The notes beneath the pieces are model-generated. The model saw only the letters and a program-made list of their open reading frames with translations. It had not been told where the DNA came from and did not search any database. A stretch of 64,000 nt of DNA. Source: Xylogone sp. PMI_703 (lineage: Eukaryota; Ascomycota; Leotiomycetes). Below are positions 36,198-47,680 of this stretch, piece after piece. Both the position numbers and the translations under genes were made by a program. Numbering within the stretch: the stretch's first letter is position 1; each line of letters starts with the position of its first letter. The DNA is taken from the NCBI GenBank assembly GCA_021399445.1, contig JAJTUQ010000004.1:6758001-6822000 (forward strand). The letters run 5' to 3'.

Positions 36198-38371
36198 CGT
36201 ATTTTGGAGAATAGTATATTCTTGTTTGTGTTAATGGATACCAATGGTCTTTCAGCTCGTCTTAAGTCATAATGCCCAAGAAATGATAGCTAGCTAAGCT
36301 TTTCTTAAATATTCGCTCTTAAGAGTCGGGCCGTTCTGCTTCGCCGATAGAACCGCCGGATAATTTGGGTAGACCAGACTTTCCATCCCGAAGTAGCTTC
36401 ATGAGTGAACGTCATTATGGTTTATAAGTCGCAATAGCTATTAGAATGTCCTAAATAGTACCTACTCGGAGTGTCTTAACCCGAAAGAGATGGAGCATGT
36501 TACATTGGAGAATGTTGTGTTGCAATTTGAGCTAAACAGATCAACCAGTAGTTTCCTAGAATAGTCAGCACTAGACATTAAAGGACAGTAGCGGTTCAAC
36601 TAACCAAAAAGAATAAGCAATTGTGGACTCCGCCTAATGATACGGGCCGGAAGAGCTGTCGGGTATGACCTTTACCATGTGGAGAATTATCTTGTATATT
36701 ATTTCCATAGCTAAGTACGCAGAACCTTTATCACCCTCGGGTTCCTATCAGGCATTATGTTGAGAGATGAAACCCAAAGCTTTAGTGTACTGGGACCTTT
36801 TTCTGCTGAATACAAGACATTAGCTAGCTGTGAAGTTGAAGTGGACGTCAGTCTATTGGTGGAAAATTAGTTGTGCTCCACTTCTTTGAAGCTAGAACAG
36901 ATATCAAGATTTACGAATAATAAATTCTTCATATACAGCATAACCTGATCTGGAATCTAACGTAGTAATAGTGGATGAGTAGAAGGCTTAAACCAGAGGA
37001 ATTGTGCTTGAATTCCTCCTACTCCAATAAGCTACACCACGGCACCAAATCTCGGTTATCACCTTGACATTCATACTAGCATCTATCACGCGCAGGTTCG
37101 TCTGGACCATATCATAGACTTATACCGCCATTGACTTGGTTTGGGTTTGATAGACATGGTTATCTCACCCTTGGCCAGATGAACTAGGCTTACTGCTAGA
37201 ACTCCGCGATGGAATGGCCTGAGTGAGAGGATAACATCAATAGTATTGTGCAACCGATTTAACACGCTATCCTATACTTGAGTTTCAAGCACATGAGCGG
37301 CTACTAGGTCGGGCTCCCGATAATCGTCAAATCCAAACTCGAAGACCCATCCTATTCACTCGGATGGTTCTCCAAAACGATACTTAGATGGTTTCAACAT
37401 GAGTAGTATGATCATCAAGATCTAACAGAATTAAGTTTGAGTAACTGAGCATATACCGTTAGACGTTATAGTACAAAAGAAATTGATAATTAAAATGCAT
37501 AATTCTCAAGATTTTACTTGACACTGGAAAGACTTGATAACTGCGTATACTTTCTGAAAATTGTGAGCGAGAGTGAATTGAATGAAGCCCATTGATCTAA
37601 TAAGAAATTAACTTAGGAATGAAAACAAAGTTAAATCAGAAGTGAAGTAGTTGTTGAGGAGCTTGAATTAGTAATCAATCAGTTTAAATTGATAGCTGCA
37701 TGGCAGCCATATTGAAACATACGTCCAACCGCGGTATCTCTCTAGTACAATGTAAAATTTCTCAATTGTAGCGTCCTCTTCTTGCATTATCGATCCTAAC
37801 GTATAGCAGTTTCCAATACCCTTACTGCATTAATACAGAAAGCTCTACAAGTCGGCCGATGGCGACAAGGAACTCCTCCCACTTCAACTAATTGCAGTTC
37901 CCTTCTCCAGTAGTGTGCCGATTCGTTGAAGTTATATTGAGCGGAAATAAGGCACCAGGATCAGAACAGAGACGATGTGCAGGTGCCGGTGAATACGGTA
38001 ATGCTTTTGGCTTCCATCTATCACAACTACGATAAATGCGAGTAACTACGGTACTCAGAAGCTAGTAGAAAAGGGGTTGTATAAGCGATTAGCTGACGAT
38101 TATTACTTGATAACATCATCACATCATACAGATAACTCATCAGAATTGCATAATTGCCGGATTAAATGATTCTGTAAGATTTGGTATAAAGCGAAGGTGA
38201 CCGGCATCGCATTTGTTTTATATGAAACATATTGTCAAGAATACTAGATAAGCCCAACAATACCAAACTTACTCTAGGATACTCTTTCAAACATACAAGA
38301 AGACAAGAGTTTGCAGCGAAAATTATATTCCTTTAAGCTTAAAAAGAACTCGGGACGTATAGTTGCTGAAG
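36198..38371. other. Large intergenic region with a possible oxidoreductase relic
   Basis: 2.2 kb of AT-rich DNA. The only coding-like trace is the GMC-type remnant near 37.0-37.4 kb. Otherwise no gene, repeat or RNA was recognised. It contains the promoters of the hydrolase (left) and the metallo-hydrolase (right). Confidence 0.4.
36990..37400 (-). pseudogene. Possible GMC oxidoreductase relic
   Basis: In reverse, one frame reads FGFDDYREPDLVAAHVLET, a stop, then LSLRPFHRGVLAVS. In a neighbouring frame TNLRVIDAS appears. RPFxRG and NLRVxDAS resemble landmarks near the C-terminus of GMC-family flavin oxidases (the SRG and LRVxDAS blocks) and are in the right order, but frames shift and stops intervene. 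The call is weak because the conserved catalytic His region is not visible. Confidence 0.3.
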
Positions 38372-39196
38372 ATGCCTTCCCAGTTGCGAGCTGATGTATT
38401 TGTGTCATCCGCATTAAGGATTGCTGGGGCTCCGGACGGAGATTATGGCAGATGGTCACCCATATCATGTACCCTCATCCAGGGAGATTCAGAGGCAGTC
38501 CTGGTCGATACGCCCATTTCAGAAGAACAAACAAAGGAGCTTATCGAGTGGATTGAGCAGACTGCACCCTCCAAGAAATTAGCATATATCTACATCACCC
38601 ATGGTCATGGAGATCATTTCTTTGGACTAAGTCAGCTGAAAGAGAGATGGCCGGATGCAAAGGCCATTGCAACTGCCGGTAGTGTAGCACATGCAAAGGA
38701 TCAGGTCGAAGGCTATTGGTGGGATGAGGTGTGGAACAAGTGTTTTCCTGGTCAAATTCACGTCCCTGTTCACCTTCCCGAGACTCTTTTGTCGGATTCA
38801 TTTACTGTGGAAGGCCATACATTTCGTGTCGTTGAGGTTGGTCACACCGACACTAAAAATACCACTGTTCTACACGTTCCGGCCATTGGGCTCATTGTTG
38901 CAGGGGACGTTGTGTTTGGGGATGTCCACCTCTATTTCGGGGAAGCGAGCACGACAGAATTACGAAATGAATGGATTAAAGCGTTAGACGCAATCGAGTC
39001 TTTGAATCCACAGACTGTTGTTGCCGGCCACAAAAAACCTGGAGCCATTGATGGCGTGTTCAATATCCAGCTAACCAGAGAGTACATCGAATCCTACGAA
39101 AAAATAGTTAACGAGTCGAGCAGTAAAGATGAAGTCCGGAGCAAACTGCTTAAGCGCTATCCCTCTCGGTTTAAACCTCTGGTTTTCATCATTTAG
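38372..39196 (+). CDS. Metallo-beta-lactamase-fold hydrolase
   Basis: Intronless, 274 aa. ITHGHGDHFFG is the HxHxDH dinuclear metal motif. VEVGHTDTKNTTVLH supplies the next His, GLIVAGDVVFGDVHLYF the bridging Asp, and VVAGHKKPGAID the last His. The fold and length fit stand-alone MBL hydrolases, a family including thioesterases, lactonases and sulfatases; the substrate is not predictable. No signal peptide, so probably cytosolic. ATG 38372 is used because the codon at 38363 is TTG. The gene is isolated between long AT-rich spacers, so context gives no pathway. Confidence 0.88.
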   Translation: MPSQLRADVFVSSALRIAGAPDGDYGRWSPISCTLIQGDSEAVLVDTPISEEQTKELIEWIEQTAPSKKLAYIYITHGHGDHFFGLSQLKERWPDAKAIATAGSVAHAKDQVEGYWWDEVWNKCFPGQIHVPVHLPETLLSDSFTVEGHTFRVVEVGHTDTKNTTVLHVPAIGLIVAGDVVFGDVHLYFGEASTTELRNEWIKALDAIESLNPQTVVAGHKKPGAIDGVFNIQLTREYIESYEKIVNESSSKDEVRSKLLKRYPSRFKPLVFII

Positions 39197-40063
39197 TCTT
39201 TAAATTTTAGCTAACATGCATCCTTGCCCATTATGAAAGGGAAGATGTGAGTGCTCAGCAGCTTCCGCGATCGCTCGTCGATTGTGTATGAACTTCCAAA
39301 TCATAACCAAAACTAGGGGTTATTGTACTGTAACGTTAGCAAATAAGTTTTATTCCTTGAAATATAGTATTTTCTTTGTTATTACTCCTTTCCTTAGCCT
39401 AAATTTGATCAGCATCTCTTCAGTCCCGAATTAAATTAAACTATATTATATAACTTTTGAGAGTCTTATTTGATTCATATGGACAATATAATAGCTTGTG
39501 TCTGTTTTAAGTTGCAGTAAATATTTTGCCTGCAAAGACCTTGTTGGCTTGCTTATCGATATCGCTGGGTAGGGAAATAAGGCATGAGGCTAAGCTTAAC
39601 TAAATCTACAGAGATCATTGACTGGTACTTTTTAAGTAGTAGTATTACGGTATTGTAATTGATCTTTGCAGCTGTTCTTATTGGGTAGGTATCAGCGAGG
39701 CAGAGCTTGGCAAGCAGGCTCGGCTACTCTGTGTTGACACAGTAAATGATCCCGAATAATCTACTGAAACTAAAGGTAAATTGACACGCCATATGGGCAA
39801 ATATTTAGGAAGAACATTCCACGTAATCATCCTCTGCATACTCTTACAATGACTGTGTATCTTATAATGTATGTCATGGAGAAAGAAGGATAACCTGTCA
39901 GATGCAATGAAGATTGTGAGTGATAAATGTAAGAATAATAATGAATTAAACAAATGCTCCGAATAAGGTTAGACGTGATTCTTTATTCAAAATCATGTCA
40001 AGATAATCGAAGTTTATTCAGTTATCAAGAGGTCTCATCACCAGTCAAATGTCTGCTGAATTT
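39197..40063. other. Convergent intergenic, nothing recognised
   Basis: 870 bp AT-rich between two convergent genes. No signals recognised. Confidence 0.35.
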
Positions 40064-40464
40064 TTACAGGGAGCTGATGTATTTGACGCTCTTTGCCTGT
40101 GATCCCAAATCAAAGCAGAGGCTTGCTTCGCTATCTCCAACAACACTAACCGTCTTGATCTCATCACTGCAGTTGTTATCCGTGTAGAACTTCACTTGCG
40201 CTTCCCAGAAGTTTGGCCCGAAGATCTGTGCCGATGTCATTGCAGTTGGAGCTGGAATGCAAACACCAGTAGTGACGGGACCCGTCATGATGGTATCTCC
40301 CGCACATTCTAAGCTCGTGTAGCCAAAGAATTGCCTTGTGTCGCGCTGCTCAAGAGGCTGGGCAACGGCAATGGTTGCCGAGAAGAAGAGTTGAAAAACC
40401 TATGTGTTATAATTAGAGGCCGCCTGCATATCAACTGAGTAGTTCTTACAGTTGAAGTTCTCAT
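40064..40464 (-). CDS. Small secreted cysteine-containing protein, unknown function
   Basis: Two exons, 40464-40450 and 40399-40064, encode 116 aa; the intron (50 bp, GTAAGA..ACATAG) splits the signal peptide. MRTSTVFQLFFSATIAVA is a clear secretion signal. The mature part, about 98 residues, has four Cys (in LECAG, GVCIP, NNCSD and SLCFD) that could form two disulfides, and a beta-rich pattern (AQVKFYTD, IKTVSVVG). I do not recognise the family. Small secreted four-Cys proteins of this kind are common in plant-associated fungi as candidate effectors or cell-wall components, but nothing here proves such a role. The first exon is only five codons, so automated callers may miss it. Confidence 0.72.
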
Positions 40465-41154
40465 ATTTTTCTTGAGTATTGCTTATACTCTACAGGCAGA
40501 TATTTAAGAGGGGTGGAATGCGGAATGCGGAATACTAATCAGTGAAACAACTGTGGCAAGAAGCGTCCTTATATAGTGCATATTAGACAACTGTCATCAC
40601 AATATTTCAAGGATCAACTAGTATTTTCCCTCTTTTTTTTTGCTGTATTAAAAGAGGCAAGATTAAAAAATCACTCAGTAACTGCGTTCAGTAATCCCAA
40701 GAACCACACTGATCGTCGTTCGTAAGACGGAAGTAAACATCCAGACCTATTAGAACATTTCACTCAAGTTTCATGAAATATAAAGCACTCTTGGCAATGA
40801 GGAAAATAATAGGCTATATCTACACATACATCAAGCTCACTCCACCCTATGACGCTTCAGGCCGAGAAAATGTAGGGACGACGTAACATTTCGGACGTCG
40901 GAGTGGATTGGGAAAGACCTCCAGCCGAGAGGGTAATTGCTCCTGCCCTTATGATCGTTTTTATCGAAGCACTACAGATTATTGAACTGCCGGAATATTA
41001 CTACCTTTATCCCATAGTAATATTAATTAGCGAGAGTTCCGCATTTAAACATTAGGAGCAGACTAGTAGTTCGTGTCAGATTGCACAAAGACAGTCCCCT
41101 AATGCTTGATCGTTTATACCCCCCATACATATGTATCTTGCACGGATGCAGGCT
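40465..41154. other. Intergenic, nothing recognised
   Basis: 690 bp AT-rich. It begins with the promoter of the small secreted protein, including a short tandem GGAATGCGGAATGCGGAATA repeat near 40515. Confidence 0.35.
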
Positions 41155-41510
41155 TTATGAAATTATGCGTGATTGGTCATCCCATGTACAGCCAGTACTA
41201 TAATCGAAGGTTGAATTACCCCATACAATGATGTTGGGCCGACCTGCTTCCTGTCTTGGGACGTTTGCACATATTTTCGCAACAACATTCTGAATGTCCC
41301 GGAGCCCGGTCTCATCCCTGTAATCGATTATTCTACCCAGGGGGACTCGGATGACTTTCTTATTCTCCGGCGTTTTTATCCTGTCACGCCTCCAGGATGC
41401 ATCTTCAATGAGAATACGTTGCCTTTACTCATTACCGACAGCTGCTGTGATGCTGCATGTCCCATATGTATCCTGGAGGCAAGGAGTTCTGTTTAATACT
41501 GGCTATTGCG
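41155..41510 (-). pseudogene. Unrecognised coding relic
   Basis: In reverse, one frame reads PCLQDTYGTCSITAAVGNE, a stop TAA, then a continuous stretch of about 85 residues including DASWRRDRIKTPENKK, RVPLGRIIDYRDETGLRDIQ and RPNIIVWGNSTFDYSTG before its stop at 41155. Composition and hydrophobic periodicity look like real protein, and the reverse frame stays open across one stop only. No ATG heads the open part. I do not recognise the family; it may be a decayed small gene. Confidence 0.35.
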
Positions 41511-41942
41511 AAAGCCTAAAGAACTGGCTGTTTTTCTAATAGAAGTTTCCAGATTATAGTGAATTTCTCAATTTCTAAAGAGACATTGAAGGCAGCTGCA
41601 TGAAATTTGTGCCGGAAGGGTACTAAAGTTAGAAGGGGAAGGGCTCCTTCGCGAAGATAACTAGCTACAGTGACGTACGGGGTATTAATCAATTTGTAGA
41701 GGTACATTTGGCTCATCATTATCGGAGATGCAAGATTCTATAGTGCGGCCATCAAGGTGAGGCGGTAATTGCAGCACGATTATTTGAATAGTCAAGGGGA
41801 TGTATGGAAAGAACATGCGTTGGCGAAACATCTGAGTCCCGGCTATACTATGACTGAGTGGCTTAACAGAGGTAATAATGATACAATATCTGCACGGCCA
41901 CAGATCTCCCTCTACAGCTAACTGATACTATGTTTGAATGAC
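41511..41942. other. Intergenic, nothing recognised
   Basis: 430 bp at the 3' side of the pogo-like fragment. No inverted ends were found that would bound that fragment. Confidence 0.3.
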
Positions 41943-42461
41943 CTACTGCTGATCGATAGCTGCTGCCTCCTGAGCCATTTCTGTCCGCGATCCCTCGTAC
42001 TTCTTCAACGCTGTTTTATATCCATGAAGCCATAGTCTAATATTTGATCGTTCTTGAGCCGTGACGTGCATATGAACAATCGATCCTGTCCCTATTGCAT
42101 CGAGCTCTGGCTTGCTCTTCAACCATTTCCTAAACCAGCTCACAGACGGAGCGGCTTGTTCGGTAAGAAAGCAGACAGCATCGTACATTACTGCTTTGGA
42201 GGGAATTTGTCCATTTTCAACACATGTCTTAACAAGAGCTTGTATAGCCTCTTCTTGGCCAATGGTTAGGATCCTGTTTTGGCCTCCATGCGGGTTGGTA
42301 GCTTTTCGAGAAATCGAGGCTAGCAGAGTTGATCTATTGATTTTGAAAATCTTAGCTGCGACCGCCACGCGTTCCTTGGGATTTTCAACTAGCCATTGCT
42401 TCGCTAGCTTCAAACGTTCTTTCTTGGAATCAGGCAGGGGTGGTTCACTACTGGAAGACAT
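41943..42461 (-). CDS. Truncated pogo-type (HTH_psq/CENP-B-like) DNA-binding protein
   Basis: Intact ORF of 172 aa from ATG 42461. Residues about 12-60 (ERLKLAKQWLVENPKERVAV, then AAKIFKINRSTLLASISRK) form a psq-type helix-turn-helix. Residues 62-125 (ILTIGQEEAIQALVKTC, VCFLTEQAAPSVSWFRKWLK) match the second, CENP-B/Tc5-like helix-turn-helix of pogo transposases. Residues 130-165 begin the linker that normally leads to the DDE nuclease domain, but the frame ends there, so no catalytic domain exists. It is either a truncated transposase or a domesticated DNA-binding module. No inverted terminal repeats flank it. It differs from the nearby Fot1-like element in being GC-balanced and stop-free. 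Confidence 0.7.
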   Translation of the reverse strand: MSSSSEPPLPDSKKERLKLAKQWLVENPKERVAVAAKIFKINRSTLLASISRKATNPHGGQNRILTIGQEEAIQALVKTCVENGQIPSKAVMYDAVCFLTEQAAPSVSWFRKWLKSKPELDAIGTGSIVHMHVTAQERSNIRLWLHGYKTALKKYEGSRTEMAQEAAAIDQQ

Positions 42462-42965
42462 GTTGATGGTCAAATGAGCAGAATAAATGCTCTTCAGTGT
42501 TATCACGATGAAAATTGTGTGCGCGCACTTGCTTGCACGGCACGTTTCGAGTCACACTGCGCGCGTATGGGCAAGCGAGCGCGTGGTTCACTTTCCCTAG
42601 GATTATTCTTCACAGTACGCAGGTAAGCCACTGCGGCTTTTCCCCTGATAGACTGATGAGATAGAGATAAGCCAGGATGAATCAACTGCTATGCTAATAC
42701 TCTTTTAATTCAAGTAGCAATTCCAAGCATGAATGGCTGAAGCCTTCTACTGAACCTGGTAAGGGTTCATCGGCTCAATCTTGGCGCCACCAAATGTGTC
42801 GCAAAAAAGCGACGCGTTGATCCTAAGTAAATGAAACTACAAGAAACGCGGCTCGATGGTTAGCTCCGTGAACCAGAACTGGGTTTATATACTACTTTAC
42901 TCCATGATCTACTTCGGCAAGATATCTAATCCCTCTGGAGTTGAGCTGGCTGAATAAAGTCCTGA
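42462..42965. other. Intergenic between divergent genes
   Basis: 500 bp, moderately GC-rich, with CGCGC-rich runs near 42520-42570. No gene. Confidence 0.35.
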
Positions 42966-44790
42966 ATGGCCGAAATAGCACCCAAAGTCGCTTCCATCTC
43001 GACCCTCTCTAATCCAAGCCACGACACCGACCTCAGCGAAGATCATTACAGGCGCCTTGAGGCCTTGAAGTTGGCACCTCGCCAATTCATAACCTGCTTT
43101 ACGGTTCGCAGGATTCGCCTGCTCCAGTGGATATGGAAGTGGATCGACGCATCTAAACTGCACGCCAGGTGGACCCGCGACTCGGAGGGCTTGGAGCATG
43201 TCCTTGCTGCTGGAGAGGAACTCTTCGCGTTGCGAAAGCAGAAGAAAACCCACGCAGAAATATCACGCGTAGCGGCCGACTACATCATTCATCAGCGTGG
43301 TGGTTATAGAGATCGCTATGTAAAGTATTATGTAGGGCACGTCTTGTGGAGCTACTATGAGAGATACCCGAAAACAGTGCCCCTGATTACAAAAAATCGC
43401 GATCCTCTCAAATGTGCCATTGAATCTATGCTCATATTGTCGGATTCGACTCTTGCTAAAGTCATTCCCGAGGCTTCCGCGTTTATCCCAGTTGTCCAGG
43501 GGGGTGTCGAGGACGATTTTGGGAATTGGCGCAACGGAGTCCTAGCATTTTTATGTCGACGAGTACTTCATCTGGAACAAGCAAACAGCAAACAAGAAGT
43601 TCCATACGCGATTGAAATTCGAAAGGCTTTAGCAAAGCATGTGGGGCTTTTCGAGAAGCGAGACCTCTATGACGAAGCATTAAAATGTTCAGCATCCATA
43701 TATGGCTCGTATCATTATATTACATGGGAGCTGACCGAGCTCCTTGGAGAGTTCTATTTAGCTGAAGCCTCCGAATACATCCTCAAATATTACTTTCCCC
43801 AGTTTCGAGGAGACAAGATCAAAGCTGTCCGTAACCTCTACGAGAATTTTCTAGAAGGAGCGCAGAATAGCAAAGATGATCATTCTGAACTCTTGAGAGA
43901 AGAGGTTGTGCCAGCTCTGAGCGAATTTTACATGAAAAACGGTGATGATCACAAGGCAAGGATATTGCTATGGAGCTGGAACGAAGAAGACGCTTTGCAA
44001 GTATACAATGATAACTGGGTACCTTTCAAGGGCACGAGGCGAGGAGGTCGCCGCGTGAGGTCCATTAACGTCGCACAGGGGCTTAGCATCTTTGCAGATT
44101 TTCTTTATAGCAACTTGGAATTATCTATTTTCCCATTCAAGAAAGTCACTCTCACTGCTGTCACACCTTCAGAAAAAGAAAAGAAAATTAGGTGGCACCC
44201 AGTGTGGGAGAAACTGCCAATCGGCCGGACAGGAGATTGTATGCTTTGGCAGGGCGGACTCGAAGGTGGCTATGAGCCAAAGATATTGCGTGAGGAGGAT
44301 AAATCATTAGTTCTTGAGGTGCCATACCTTACATATCGATGTTTTGAGTCGTCTAAGTCGTATACATACGAATCTTACCGAAAGGGGTCCCTGGAGCAGC
44401 CAGCCCTGGTAGAATGGCGATCAAAATATCATGACGGCCATGATTTCGGTGTTTATTTCGACTTTCCTCCATATTCAAGACAATTTTCTTCTTCCGACTC
44501 GATATCAAGTATTGGTGGCCTTGTAGTAGATGAAGCTGGAGATATTCAAAGATATATCTATGATAAAGGAACAAAATCTTTGAAAGTGCCAAGAGAGGAA
44601 CTACCGAACCTTACTGAGGTATGTATTTTGTAACAATCATTATGTCTCCCCACAATCTCCCCATTATTTCCACCTTTTTGCAACACGTAAACTGCTAGGT
44701 TGAATATTAGTCGTTGAAGCCCGTGGCGTACATAGCAGATCAGTGGCCGTTTCTTCAGCATGTTATCTGAAAAAGCTAATTAGTATCTAG
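42966..44790 (+). CDS. Unrecognised large protein, first segment of a decayed locus
   Basis: A continuous ATG-started frame of 555 aa (to 44633), mostly soluble, charged and helical, rich in Glu, Lys, Tyr and Trp. Visible features: two or three TPR-like helical pairs around residues 210-330 (for example LLGEFYLAEASEYILKYYF and VVPALSEFYMKNGDDHKA), a basic GTRRGGRRVRS near 365, and a Trp/Tyr-rich beta-like C-terminal part. No catalytic motif and no family is recognised. The frame may continue by splicing: donor GTATGT just after PNLTE, acceptor CTAG at 44790, joining in phase to the next segment. That intron, about 170 bp, would be unusually long for this window. It may be a functional N-terminal remnant of the larger broken gene described next. 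Confidence 0.5.
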
Positions 44791-46820
44791 AGTAGAGTAC
44801 TTAAGCGCATGAATTTTGGGGAGGAAGTCACAATTCCTGGGTTATTTAACAACACTCCAGGAGACATTGCAATTCTTGACTCTTCTGGAGTTGCCGGAGG
44901 ATACAACCTGGTATCCATAGACTGGGTTGACTGGACACGGTTTATTTTACATAAATGTAGCCCGGGATCTAAACCTGAGATAGTGTCATCTGATGGCACG
45001 CTACTTCCTATAGTTGGGTATATATACGGATCTTGGGTTGAATCTGCTCTTGGTAGGAAATGGACTGGCTTACAGCTATTCGTTGTACGAGCACAATTCG
45101 ATACTTCGGGCATCAGTGATACGGGTAACCACTCGTGTTACTTCGTCCTGAATCCAGATGAGCTGTCTGATTACAGAGAGCATCAACGTTCGTATAACCT
45201 TATAAATCTACGTAATGGTTGGACTAACAGCAGGGTAGTGTTAGCTGAAGAGACTCGCGCCATATGCAGTTTTCTTAATCCGTCCTTATATCGGGTCATG
45301 AACTTTAGCACCCTAGAACCATACATTCAGACATGCTTCGGCTCTGCGCGCAGTGATTTTGAAGGTGTTACGAGTAAGTCATGGAACAATAATTCTATGG
45401 TAGAGTCGGCAATACTAAAACAAAGACTAGTTGATGGGCCAATCTCGAACTCAGATTTGCCTACCGAACTCTCACGGCGCGATAAATGGGACAACAAATT
45501 TGTTGAATTATACTATTGGAACCTTCCTACTGATTACAACCTAATGCATCAACAAATTACGACAGAAGTGAAGAAGAGGAATGAGTGGGATTCAAGATAT
45601 TCAAAATATGCAAAGAACTGGATACGTTTGCATAGGGATGCTTAATATAGCCTTTCAAGAAGAAATGTTCTTGGAGACAGATTCTGTGTGAACTATGGTA
45701 AGGGTGGCTTATGTCCGGTCCGAGTTATCTTAGACGGCTCTATCGACATCTCCGTTCAGTGCCTCTTGGAAGCGTTTTCACTTGTATGGTTGTGTAGAAA
45801 CTCATACCAGTTTAGTCAGCTGGAGGCCAGAAATAAGACATATTCTATGAACTCGAAAATGCCCGTGTGAATCATATGAGAGTGGCTAACAGGTTCCTGG
45901 ACTGCCGTCAAGAAGCTTATCTGGACCCAGAATTGCCTAATTTTCAATTTGAAGACTGGCGTAGGTCGTTCTACCCGCTATATCAAACAGCAAATTTTGA
46001 TTTAAGTTAGCAGACTACGAAAGAACAAGTAATTTTGCCCTCGGCAGCAATACCTCATCCGAAATACATTAGCTATGTACCGACTTACACGATTGATAGT
46101 TCCTTCCAAGATTTGGCTGATGACTGGATTAAAGTAGTCAATAACCCTCATAATCGGTCCTTCCAGATAAGGTTTTCGGTATCCGATTCTTTATTAGGAA
46201 CACCAAATTTTGGTGGGATGACTCGGGTTAACCATGGCGCCTATCCTAATCGACCGTTATTACTACTAGTTTCAATAGTGGTCATGGAGAGCAAAATGAT
46301 GGACCTGACCTTCATGACAGACCCCAGAATGGTTTACAGGGCGAAGATAAAGAGCGTGAGATAATTGTGATACTGAGTGCTAGTAACGCAAAGATTTTCT
46401 CTATTAACCAGGGAATTTGGTGAGTAGTAAGTATTAATCTATTTATATTTAGCACTAATGGAATTAAAGGGATCATGAATATCCTGTGATTCGAGAAGAA
46501 TCAGCTTCCGACTTCCAAGAACCCCTCGTTCAGGTTATACGAGCGTTACTAGGCTATAGGGTTGAACTATCAGTACAAATAGATCAACAGCTTCACTAGC
46601 ATATAAATAATGGCCTGAAAAATGATAGAGAGCACCATGGTTCTGTGAACATTTTGGGCGTCGACATCAGCTCCGAAGCGGCACTTTCGACTGTTAGTTT
46701 TGATGAAATCATGACTAATGATTACAATTATACCATCCGCATCCCAGCAAGGTATGACACCCAGTTGACTCTTATTGGTCTCATGGGGAAGAAACTGAAA
46801 GTTCCACAAGAATTTTGAAA
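44791..46820 (+). pseudogene. Broken continuation of the unrecognised large gene
   Basis: Protein-like sequence continues for 2 kb but is interrupted. An open run of 285 codons (44791-45645, including DWVDWTRFILHK and LGRKWTGLQLFVV) ends in TAA. The same frame resumes (CLLEAFSLVWLCRNSYQFSQ), shifts frame (ELENARVNHMRVANRFLDCR), meets TAG, and resumes (AAIPHPKYISYVPTYTIDSS). It shifts again (GLQGEDKEREIIVILSASNA), then ends in a piece with one TAG (VNILGVDISSEAALSTV). At least three stops are of the CAA/CAG/TGG-to-stop type expected of C-to-T decay. The pieces lie in one direction and order, so they look like one ancestral gene of over 1,100 codons. I recognise no family. Some breaks could be introns. 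Confidence 0.5.
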
Positions 46821-47280
46821 ATATAATCTCCGAGAGAACATCAATATGGTAACACTAAGTAGTGTTCAATAACTAACTCTGGTGAGTATATCTAAGGATT
46901 ATCCTTTTCAAGTGCTACTTCCTATTCCAAGTTTGTACGCTTCACCATCTCAAATTGGAATCTTCAAAACATACTGAAGGCTGATTCTTGGAGAGTCTGG
47001 GATCAAAGTGACTGAAAATAAAGTATTTAATTAAACTAGTAAAACTATTTACATATGTAAACTCTCGTTTCATTCCGCTCAGATAAAGGTATGATGTTCT
47101 AATGATTTTTCTTTCTCTTCTTGTAAGGAACGCATGGAGATGTATTTTGCTACTGGCAAAGCTATTTTACAGGAAGGTGTGGAAGTGGCGGCCTGTCACC
47201 TGATCTAGCCGAGGCTCTCTCAACACTTCTATATAATATTCTCCCCATTTTGGATTCCCCCGTAATCAAATATAATAACT
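46821..47280. other. Intergenic, nothing recognised
   Basis: AT-rich spacer between the decayed locus and the repeat region. Confidence 0.3.
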
Positions 47281-47680
47281 AAAGCTAAGCACCGAGTATC
47301 GCGGTTTGTAACAACCGTTGGAAAGCCTGTAAGCGAGGTTTGACGGCTTGTAAATGAAAGCCTGAGAGCTTATAACTACGGCAGGCCCGGGTGCCACTCG
47401 CGCCACAACGACCGACAATTAATTATTACGAATTATCGATTTACCAAACTTCCGCATATTTAGCTATTTACTATAGATTTAGCGATAATCATGATATTCA
47501 AGCTGTATATTAATTTATTCAATCATAACTTGCCCAAGAGAAGGAGTTAAATTGACAGCCAAAGCTCGTCGGTATGAAGTATAGGCGTTACAGGCTCAGG
47601 GGCTACAGGGCATCGCTTACAGGGCCTTGGGCCTATAAGCATGCTAAATGGAGCCAACGGCCGTAGGGCGTTGGCGATAC
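47281..47680. mobile_element. Relative of the 4.0-kb MITE-like element
   Basis: From about 47590 to 47680 the sequence aligns with the interior of the element at 4.0 kb: the TCGCTTACAGGG hairpin, then GGAGCCAACGGCCGTAGGGC followed by GTTGGCGATAC are shared. The stretch 47290-47400 (GAGTATCGCGG, CCTGTAAGCGAGG) carries related repeats. The 18-bp ends and target duplication of the 4.0-kb copy are not found here, so the boundaries are unclear; it may be a rearranged or differently bounded family member. The shared core is immediately followed by a satellite array. Confidence 0.5.

Noticed and set aside
44809..45645. Stand-alone 278-aa gene
   Set aside because: The frame is open upstream of its Met back to an acceptor-like CTAG, and protein-like sequence continues past its stop; better read as part of the broken large locus.
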